Shown piece after piece: positions 6,784 through 12,119 of a stretch of DNA of 12,119 nt. Under the pieces are notes generated by a model. The model worked only from the letters and a program-made list of their open reading frames with translations, was not told the origin of the DNA and searched no databases. Numbering within the stretch: position 1 is the first letter of the stretch; each line of letters opens with the position of its first letter. This DNA is from Gammaproteobacteria bacterium (GTDB taxonomy: Bacteria; Pseudomonadota; Gammaproteobacteria; GRL18), in contig JANELJ010000031.1 in assembly GCA_024511395.1 (NCBI GenBank), positions 1 to 12,119 of the forward strand, written 5' to 3'. Position numbers and translations under genes: made by a program.

Positions 6784-6817
6784 TTATAAAATTAGATAAA
6801 CCAAAGCCATAAAAATA

Positions 6818-9358
6818 GTGAGTCACTCCGAAACCTGCGATCATTGCCACCTGCCCCTGCCTGAAGGGGAAAAAATAACGGCAACCATAAACGATAAAGA
6901 AATGCAGTTTTGCTGTTATTCCTGCAAAACTGTATGTGAAACTATTTATGGTGCAGGCATGGAAGGCTTTTATAAGCGCACACCTGATAATGAAACCCTG
7001 CAGCCGCCGCCTGAAATTGATTCCCAGCTGGAAGTTTATGATCTGGATGAAGTCCAGGGAGATTTTGTTGATAGCCTAGGTGATATACGGGAAATACATC
7101 TGCTGGTGGAAGGCATTCACTGTGCCGCCTGTGTCTGGCTGATTGAACGGCGGCTGGCCATGGTTGATGGAGTTATGGATGCCTATGTTAATCTCAGTGC
7201 CAAAAAGCTTAAGGTTAAATGGGATAACCGGAAAATTAAGTTATCTCGCATATTGCAGATCCTTGGTCAGATTGGTTATGCGGCCGTGCCCTATGATCCG
7301 GAAGCGGCGGAAGGGCAGATAAAAAAAGCCAATCGTCAGCTATTATTTCGCCTGGGTTTTGCCGGCTTTGCGGCCATGAACCTGATGTGGATCTCCATTG
7401 CGCTTTATACCGGTGCTGATGAAGGTAAATTTAAAGAACTGTTTTACTGGCTGGGATTCGGCCTAGCCACACCCACTTTAATCTATTCAGGCTATCCTTT
7501 TTTCCGGGGTGCTATTACCGGTCTGCTCAATTGTCATCTGATCATGGATCTGCCCATTGCTATCGGGGCGACCATTACCTATTTATATTCCTGTTATGTT
7601 GTGATTAGCGGCTCCGAAATTGCCCATGTGTATTTTGACACCGTGGTTAACTTTATTTTTGTTATTCTGACTGGTCGCTACCTTGAGGCAATGTCCAAAC
7701 GCCTGGCAGTACAGTCCTCTCAACGGCTGCTGGATCTGCAGCCTAAAATCTCTACCCTGATTGAGGGTGATGAAACAAAAATTGTGCCCATACGGGCCCT
7801 GAAAGAAGGTGACTGGGTACTGGTTAAGGCCGGAGAAAAAATTCCGGTGGACGGAGTGATACTCAAGGGTGAAGGGATCATTGATGAGTCCATGATGACT
7901 GGGGAATTTGTGCCGGTAGCCAAATTTAAAGGCGATTATGTTTCAGCAGGTACCACCAATAATGATGGTGTACTGACCATTGAAGTAAAAAACACTCTGA
8001 AAAATACCGCCCTAGGTAAAATTATTCATCTGGTGGATGAAGCTCAGTCAACCCGAGCTCCGATTCAATGCACTGCGGATCGCATTATTCCTTGGTTTGT
8101 ATCTGTGACTCTGATTCTGGCGACCTTAACCTTTTTCTTCTGGGTTAATAAGGACTTTGAACTGGCTTTAATGGCAGCCACATCGGTGCTGATTATTACC
8201 TGTCCCTGTGCATTTGGCCTGGCCACCCCAATGGCTATTGCGGTGGCCACGGGCGTCGGTGCGCGGATGGGGGTACTGGTAAAACACGGGGCGGTACTGG
8301 AGATATTATCTTCAATTAAAGATTTTATATTTGATAAAACCGGTACTCTGACCCAGGGCAAAATGCTGGTCAGTACCCTGTATGATATACCGCTGGATCA
8401 AACCGGCAGGATAGAGTCCATTAATGTCGATGAAGAGCGCATGGCACAACTGGATCAACGTCAGAAATATATTCTGTCATTAGCATGGTACCTGGAAAAA
8501 CAGTCGGAACACATGATTGCCAAAGCCATTGTCAGTTTTGCACAGCAATACGCTTTACAGCACTGGATTCGTCAGACCCTTAAAAGCAGTGATGACGATC
8601 TGGAGTATATTAAGGTAATATCAGGTTCAGGAATACAGGCCAGTTACCAGAACAGGCAGGTGGCCATTGGACATCTGAACTGGATAAAAGAAAAGGCTTC
8701 ATTGTCACCGGACTTGGTCGCAGAACTTGAACAGGAAATGCAGCAATACCATGTCAGCGGTAGCAGCGTGGTTTATATCTGGGTTGAGGCACAGGCTTTA
8801 ATGGCTTTTTTGGTGGAAGATAAATTACGTGAAGATGCACCCGGTATTATTAAAAAAATGCATGAACAGGGCTTTCATGTTACCTTGTTGAGTGGTGATA
8901 AACAGGAAGTGGCTCAATATATGGCAGATAAGCTGGGTATTGAGGAAGTGATTGCAGAAGTGATGCCGGATCAAAAAGATCAGTTAATTCAGCAAAAACA
9001 GCAACAGGGGTTGAAGGTGGCTATGGTCGGTGATGGTATTAATGATGCACCGGCTCTGGTCAGGGCGGATGTGGGTATAGCCATGGGCTCGGGCACCGAT
9101 GTCTCTATAGAAAGTGCCGATGTTATCTTGGTCAATGGAGAATTGGCAAAAATTCCGCTGGCAGCCGAATTGTCCTGGGCAACACTGACAACCATTAAGC
9201 AGAATATAGGCATTTCTATTGTCTATAATATTATTATGGTGCCGCTGGCTATGGCGGCTATGATCACACCACTGGTCGCAGCGATCTCCATGCCCTTAAG
9301 CTCTTTGTTGGTGATTGGTAATGCCGCTAGGTTGCGCTGGCGCTTTAAAAACAAATAA
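6818..9358 (+). CDS. ccoI: Cu+-exporting P1B-type ATPase for cbb3 assembly
   Basis: CcoI (CopA2/FixI type) moves Cu(I) across the inner membrane for insertion into the CuB site of CcoN. The order in the 846-residue protein is an N-terminal cysteine-rich metal-binding domain (C7xxC10, C32, C33, C36, C40), an HMA domain (GIHCAAC, C102/C105), membrane helices, the actuator motif TGE (361-363), the transport motif C462-P-C464, the phosphorylation motif DKTGTLT with D506, the hinge GDGINDAP (738-745), and a C-terminal MPLSS-type helix. The nucleotide-domain HP motif is altered: SEHM at 563-566, so the His is kept and the Pro is replaced. The segment between DKTGTLT and this motif is about 18 residues longer than in E. 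coli CopA. The start is GTG 6818. A TAG lies directly before it, so no longer start exists, and no clear Shine-Dalgarno is visible. Confidence 0.95.
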   Translation: MSHSETCDHCHLPLPEGEKITATINDKEMQFCCYSCKTVCETIYGAGMEGFYKRTPDNETLQPPPEIDSQLEVYDLDEVQGDFVDSLGDIREIHLLVEGIHCAACVWLIERRLAMVDGVMDAYVNLSAKKLKVKWDNRKIKLSRILQILGQIGYAAVPYDPEAAEGQIKKANRQLLFRLGFAGFAAMNLMWISIALYTGADEGKFKELFYWLGFGLATPTLIYSGYPFFRGAITGLLNCHLIMDLPIAIGATITYLYSCYVVISGSEIAHVYFDTVVNFIFVILTGRYLEAMSKRLAVQSSQRLLDLQPKISTLIEGDETKIVPIRALKEGDWVLVKAGEKIPVDGVILKGEGIIDESMMTGEFVPVAKFKGDYVSAGTTNNDGVLTIEVKNTLKNTALGKIIHLVDEAQSTRAPIQCTADRIIPWFVSVTLILATLTFFFWVNKDFELALMAATSVLIITCPCAFGLATPMAIAVATGVGARMGVLVKHGAVLEILSSIKDFIFDKTGTLTQGKMLVSTLYDIPLDQTGRIESINVDEERMAQLDQRQKYILSLAWYLEKQSEHMIAKAIVSFAQQYALQHWIRQTLKSSDDDLEYIKVISGSGIQASYQNRQVAIGHLNWIKEKASLSPDLVAELEQEMQQYHVSGSSVVYIWVEAQALMAFLVEDKLREDAPGIIKKMHEQGFHVTLLSGDKQEVAQYMADKLGIEEVIAEVMPDQKDQLIQQKQQQGLKVAMVGDGINDAPALVRADVGIAMGSGTDVSIESADVILVNGELAKIPLAAELSWATLTTIKQNIGISIVYNIIMVPLAMAAMITPLVAAISMPLSSLLVIGNAARLRWRFKNK

Positions 9359-9371
9359 TGGGTAACAATAG

Positions 9372-9632
9372 ATGGATGTAATATACGGTTTAATCCCTAG
9401 TATGATTATTATCGGCATTATCCTGGTGGTGATCCTGTTCTGGGCCATAAAAGCAGGGCAGTTTGATGATCTAGAAGGTGATGCCCATCGTATCCTCTTG
9501 GACGAAGATCTTGCGATAGATGAAAAAAAAACGCACAATAATAAACAGCAGGAAAATTCAACTTCTCAGACAGATGGTCAAACAGACAGTCCGTCTGAAA
9601 AAATACCCGGAAAAAAGGAAAATCAAGGGTAA
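9372..9632 (+). CDS. ccoS: cbb3-type oxidase assembly protein CcoS
   Basis: CcoS is a small membrane protein needed for cofactor insertion into cbb3 oxidase. The 86-residue protein has one N-terminal helix (about residues 4-26, IYGLIPSMIIIGIILVVILF) followed by the characteristic WAIKAGQFDDLEGDAHRILLDE segment split over residues 24-45. The remaining tail of about 40 residues is polar and low in complexity (KKTHNNKQQENSTSQTDGQT) and is longer than in most CcoS. It lies 13 bases after ccoI and ends the assembly operon. Confidence 0.93.
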   Translation: MDVIYGLIPSMIIIGIILVVILFWAIKAGQFDDLEGDAHRILLDEDLAIDEKKTHNNKQQENSTSQTDGQTDSPSEKIPGKKENQG

Positions 9633-9673
9633 ACCAGCATAGTAAAAATCATATTTGAATATTAATATGTGCT

Positions 9674-9696
9674 AAATTAAATTTTCATTTTAATTT
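9674..9696. repeat. AT-rich inverted repeat upstream of the Gly-rich gene
   Basis: AAATTAAA (9674-9681) and TTTAATTT (9689-9696) are perfectly complementary around TTTTCAT. TTGAAT (9655-9660) and TAAATT (9678-9683), spaced 17 bases apart, could be a promoter overlapping this dyad. Composition alone makes such repeats fairly likely here, so the confidence is low. Confidence 0.25.
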
Positions 9697-9724
9697 CAAT
9701 AAAATGATACCGCAGGAGTGTTTT

Positions 9725-10177
9725 ATGAATAAAATTACAAAATTGATGGTAGCTACCTCATTACTGGCAGCTTCTGTTGTCGCTTCAGCATGGAATTTTG
9801 GTGGGGATTCCTGGAGTTGGGGAAAAGATTATTCCTATAATAGCGGTCCGTACAGCAATAGCTGGGGAAGTGGTGGCCCATGGGGTAATAATAATCGCTG
9901 GGGTGGCAACCGCTGGGGCGATAATGATGCACCCTGGAACCGGGGCAATAACAATAACCGTCGTTATTATGGTGGTTCTGGCGTTTATGGTCCAGGTCCT
10001 GGTTATGGTGCTCTAGGCTCTATGTATGGCCCAGGCCTCGGCAGTGACTTTGATCCAGCTGCAAACCCATACATTAATCCACCACCAGCTCCGGAAGCAC
10101 CGGTTCTGGAACAGCCTGCTGCACCAGCAGCCCCGGCTACAGAAACTACACCTTCTCAAACTACTGTGACTCAATAG
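9725..10177 (+). CDS. Secreted Gly/Asn/Trp-rich protein, sulfur globule protein-like
   Basis: The 150-residue product begins with a clear signal peptide (MNKITKLMVATSLLAASVVA, likely cut after ASA at 22-24). The mature part is rich in Gly, Asn, Trp, Tyr and Ser (WGSGGPWGNNNRWGGNRWGD; GVYGPGPGYGALGSMYGPG), and the last 40 residues are rich in Pro and Ala. This composition and signal peptide resemble the structural envelope proteins of periplasmic sulfur globules in sulfur-oxidising gammaproteobacteria such as the CV proteins of Allochromatium. No cysteine is present. Low-complexity secreted proteins of other kinds look similar, so the identity is tentative. ATG 9725 is chosen for its good Shine-Dalgarno, AGGAG at 9714-9718. 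An in-frame ATG at 9704 would precede that site. Confidence 0.6.
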   Translation: MNKITKLMVATSLLAASVVASAWNFGGDSWSWGKDYSYNSGPYSNSWGSGGPWGNNNRWGGNRWGDNDAPWNRGNNNNRRYYGGSGVYGPGPGYGALGSMYGPGLGSDFDPAANPYINPPPAPEAPVLEQPAAPAAPATETTPSQTTVTQ

Positions 10178-10184
10178 TCACTTC

Positions 10185-10215
10185 CCCCTCTCCCATTGGG
10201 AGAGGGGCTTTTAAT
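10185..10215 (+). terminator. Intrinsic terminator of the Gly-rich gene
   Basis: CCCCTCTCCC (10185-10194) and GGGAGAGGGG (10198-10207) form a perfect 10-bp stem with an ATT loop. A short C-TTTT tail follows. It lies 8 bases after the stop codon. Confidence 0.85.
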
Positions 10216-10237
10216 AAAAAGCAGTTACTAAACCAAT

Positions 10238-10268
10238 AAAAAAGGGAGCTAAATAGCTCCCTTTTTTT
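10238..10268. terminator. Bidirectional terminator between the Gly-rich gene and rpoH
   Basis: GGGAGCTA (10244-10251) and TAGCTCCC (10254-10261) form a perfect stem. Six A precede it and seven T follow it, so it can stop transcription in both directions. It lies 24 bases past the rpoH stop and probably ends the rpoH transcript while also backing up the terminator at 10185. Confidence 0.88.
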
Positions 10269-10291
10269 GCATAGGCTTTTTGTTTATTAAA

Positions 10292-11152
10292 TTAAGCAGC
10301 CATAGTCATAGCAGACTTAAGTTTTTTCATGGCATTGTTTTCAAGCTGTCTGACCCGCTCAGCAGAAATATCATATTTACCGGCCAGATCCTGTAAAGTG
10401 AATTTGTCATCACTTAACCAGCGTTGTGAAACAATGTCACGGCTGCGGTCATCCAGAGTAGCCAGTGCCGTATGCAGTAATTCTGATTCCCTGTCCTTGC
10501 TGTCAGAAGTGATCAGAGACTGTTCTGGTGATGGCTCAGCAGACTCAAGATAGTTAGCAGGGATAACCGGAGTATTCTCATTATCCTCTTCATCATAACC
10601 ATCAAAAGCATTGTCCTGATAAGTCAGGCGGGCTTCCATCTGTAGAACATCTTTAGTAGTTACACCCAGTTCTCTGGCAACGGTATTGACCTCTTCATCT
10701 GAGAACCAGCCTAAACGCTTTTTCTTACGGCGCAGGTTAAAAAACAGTTTGCGCTGTGCCTTGGTCGTGGCAATTTTAACAATACGCCAGTTACGCAGAA
10801 TGTATTCATGAATTTCTGCCTTAATCCAGTGTACGGCAAAAGAAACCAGACGGACCTTTCTGGCAGGATCAAAACGCTTAACTGCCTTCATCAGGCCGAT
10901 ATTGCCTTCCTGGATCAGGTCACCTTGGGGTAAACCGTAACCGCGATAGCCGCGGGCAATATGCACGACAAAACGTAAATGAGACATAATCATACGTTGT
11001 GCTGCATCCAGATCACCTTCATCCTTGACCTTTTTTGCCAGTTCGACTTCTTCTTCAGCAGTTAGCATGGGGATCGAGTTAACAGCACTGATATAACTAT
11101 CAAGGCTACCGGTAGAGACCGCCAATGGTAGAGCTAAAGATTTATCTGTCAT
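10292..11152 (-). CDS. rpoH: RNA polymerase heat-shock sigma factor sigma-32
   Basis: RpoH directs RNA polymerase to heat-shock genes. The 286-residue protein is full length. Region 2 is well conserved ([20 protein letters not shown], then [20 protein letters not shown]). The RpoH-specific box QRKLFFNLR lies at residues 133-141. Region 4 carries the HTH near the C-terminus ([20 protein letters not shown]). ATG 11152 has a purine-rich Shine-Dalgarno (AGGAAGAAA on the minus strand) just upstream. No ftsX precedes it within the window, unlike the common ftsYEX-rpoH order of gammaproteobacteria. Its promoter carries a CIRCE-like operator, described separately. It is transcribed convergently with the Gly-rich gene. 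Confidence 0.97.
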   Translation of the reverse strand: MTDKSLALPLAVSTGSLDSYISAVNSIPMLTAEEEVELAKKVKDEGDLDAAQRMIMSHLRFVVHIARGYRGYGLPQGDLIQEGNIGLMKAVKRFDPARKVRLVSFAVHWIKAEIHEYILRNWRIVKIATTKAQRKLFFNLRRKKKRLGWFSDEEVNTVARELGVTTKDVLQMEARLTYQDNAFDGYDEEDNENTPVIPANYLESAEPSPEQSLITSDSKDRESELLHTALATLDDRSRDIVSQRWLSDDKFTLQDLAGKYDISAERVRQLENNAMKKLKSAMTMAA

Positions 11153-11200
11153 GTGTTTCTTCCTCGTTTAAAAATTTCCGTTAATCGTAAGAAGCCATTC

Positions 11201-11231
11201 TTTATAAATATTGTTAAAGTAACGCTGTCAA
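11201..11231 (-). promoter_or_regulatory. Possible second rpoH promoter, CIRCE-independent
   Basis: On the minus strand a perfect TTGACA (11226-11231) lies downstream of the CIRCE element. A TATAAA (11201-11206) follows with a 19-base spacer, or TTTATA (11203-11208) with a 17-base spacer. The -10 is poor, so this is only a candidate for an alternative start. Confidence 0.25.
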
Positions 11232-11261
11232 AATCAATTACGGAGCAAAGAACTGGTAATT

Positions 11262-11288
11262 TTAGCACTCTTTAGTATAGAGTACTAA
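11262..11288. promoter_or_regulatory. CIRCE element (HrcA operator) upstream of rpoH
   Basis: The arms TTAGCACTC (11262-11270) and GAGTACTAA (11280-11288) are separated by exactly 9 bases. The CIRCE consensus is TTAGCACTC-N9-GAGTGCTAA, so 17 of 18 arm positions match. The element lies about 110 bases before the rpoH start codon. It overlaps the end of the -10 of the promoter at 11288-11315 and includes the predicted transcription start, the usual placement for HrcA repression. Confidence 0.85.
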
Positions 11289-11315
11289 TTTTAAAAAAAG
11301 TTCAATAAATGTCAA
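11288..11315 (-). promoter_or_regulatory. Sigma-70 promoter of rpoH
   Basis: On the minus strand a perfect -35 TTGACA (11310-11315) is followed by a 16-base spacer and the -10 hexamer TAAAAT (11288-11293). The predicted start near 11281 falls inside the CIRCE element. The transcript would have a leader of about 130 bases before rpoH. Confidence 0.65.
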
Positions 11316-11435
11316 AATATTTTTAACTTTTTTGCAGCTTAACAAAGCATATCAGAATTTATTAACCAAGTAAAATAATCAGGTTTTTTTATTGTTAATA
11401 TATCCTTGTTTTTTTATAGGTATTTATTGAATAGT

Positions 11436-11790
11436 TTAATAGCCATCCGGCGGAATATTAACGCCATTCTGGATTAGCCAGCCCCGATCCAGCTGTTCCC
11501 TGGCCTGCTGATAATCGTCTGAAAGCATGCTCAGGCCTTTAACCTGTGGAAAAATCAGGCCAATCACCTTGCCGCAGGGGACTTCAGTGGAAATGGGGCT
11601 ATTAGATAGTGGCAATTCCCTGCTTAATGCGCAATACTTTAAAATGATAAGGGAAATTACGGATCTCAGCCCTGTGTTCAAGTTTCTGATTCAGTTCCCG
11701 AACACGTGCTGGCTGATAGAAAAAAGCAAACATCAGATCGACACAGATGGTTATCAGTACCAGTGCGTATATTTTGGTTCCCTTATTCAT
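11436..11790 (-). pseudogene. Frameshifted gene for a small membrane-anchored protein of unknown function
   Basis: Two minus-strand reading frames read as one protein interrupted by a one-base shift. The first (11790-11602) has a ribosome-binding site (AGGA, eight bases upstream of ATG 11790) and one N-terminal membrane helix (KIYALVLITICVDLMFAFFY), then a basic and acidic helix (ARVRELNQKLEHRAEIRNFP) and FKVLRIKQGIATI, before a TAA at 11602-11604. The second continues with SNSPISTEVPCGKVIGLIFP and ends at 11436 (LDRGWLIQNGVNIPPDGY). The shift lies in about 11605-11640. Together they give about 117 residues. The ATG at 11681 in the second frame overlaps the first frame and is unlikely to be a real start. 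I do not recognise the function. A sequencing error is an alternative to a genuine mutation. Confidence 0.6.
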
Positions 11791-11916
11791 TAATAATTCC
11801 TAGTTTGCGTCAGCAGTAGCTTATGAAAGGCGGGTAATTATATTAAAATAATAAATAATGGATTTACATAGGTATGTCTTTAAGGATTTTATCATTTTGT
11901 TTCAATAGTTTACCCA
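11791..11916. other. AT-rich intergenic region, nothing recognised
   Basis: No ORF, hairpin or repeat stands out here apart from the ribosome-binding site of the gene starting at 11790. It separates that gene from the transposase-like remnant and should hold the gene's promoter. Confidence 0.3.
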
Positions 11917-12119
11917 TCAGGATGTAACTCCATAATTAGGTTCTACACCAAACTGATAAAGTCCAGTAGACTTATCTCGTTTAGGATGAGCTCTGCCAGC
12001 ATTTTCTTTCAGGAAAAAATATGTTCTTTCAAGCACATCCGTTAATTGTTTTCGTTTATGTTTAACAATGGATTCCAATAATGAATACCACCAGTAAACG
12101 GTTGTTTTGGAGACCGTCA
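11917..12119 (-). pseudogene. C-terminal fragment, possible transposase remnant (runs off window)
   Basis: An open minus-strand frame enters at the right edge and stops at 11917-11919, giving 67 residues. It starts with a HTH-like stretch (TVSKTTVYWWYSLLESIVKH). LTDVLERTYFFLKENAGRAH and PKRDKSTGLYQF follow. The arrangement of a TVYxW helix, then a D-V-x-E and TYF segment, then a basic R-G/R-A stretch resembles IS1595-type DDE transposases, where this region reads like VEADETYF and carries the first catalytic Asp. Here that Asp-Glu pair is not intact, and the protein ends shortly after, so this would be a dead remnant. The start lies outside the window. The family call is by resemblance only. 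Confidence 0.4.

Noticed and set aside
9777..10016. Plus-strand ORF inside the Gly-rich gene
   Set aside because: It is a shadow frame of Gly/Asn codons (GGT, AAT), with no ribosome-binding site.

Overview
The window looks like chromosomal DNA of a gammaproteobacterium with moderate-to-low GC content. The housekeeping sigma factor RpoH and the cbb3 oxidase genes both have gammaproteobacterial character. A secreted Gly/Asn/Trp-rich protein resembling sulfur globule proteins hints at a sulfur oxidiser, but this is weak inference and I do not name a genus.

Layout. Bases 1-128 hold non-coding material that abuts the remains of an Fnr/Crp-type regulator (129-665) whose sensory N-terminal half is missing. 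Bases 666-1001 form a long regulatory region with a perfect CRP-type palindrome and further inverted repeats. ccoNOQP (1002-4258) follows and encodes the cbb3 cytochrome c oxidase, a high-affinity terminal oxidase for low oxygen. An unannotated 38-residue membrane protein (4432-4548) comes next, with its own promoter-like region, and ends in a 29-bp perfect inverted-repeat terminator. The assembly set ccoG (4732-6162) and ccoH-ccoI-ccoS (6274-9632) supplies copper handling and assembly of the oxidase. ccoG and ccoH are separated by a strong hairpin with a U-rich tail.

The right part is unrelated: a secreted Gly-rich protein (9725-10177), two hairpin terminators, and rpoH on the minus strand (10292-11152). 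Beyond rpoH lie a frameshifted membrane-anchored hypothetical gene (11436-11790) and the C-terminal end of a likely transposase remnant that runs off the right edge.

The most notable signal is a near-perfect CIRCE element (HrcA operator, one mismatch in 18 arm positions) at 11262-11288. It overlaps the -10 region and predicted start of a good sigma-70 promoter of rpoH. This would place the activator of the heat-shock response under the heat-shock repressor. Second are two copies of an 11-bp palindrome (TATGTAACATA), one before the 38-residue gene and one before ccoG, which suggest a shared regulator of the accessory cbb3 genes. The broken fnr, the frameshifted gene and the transposase remnant indicate some gene decay at the borders of an otherwise intact cbb3 locus.
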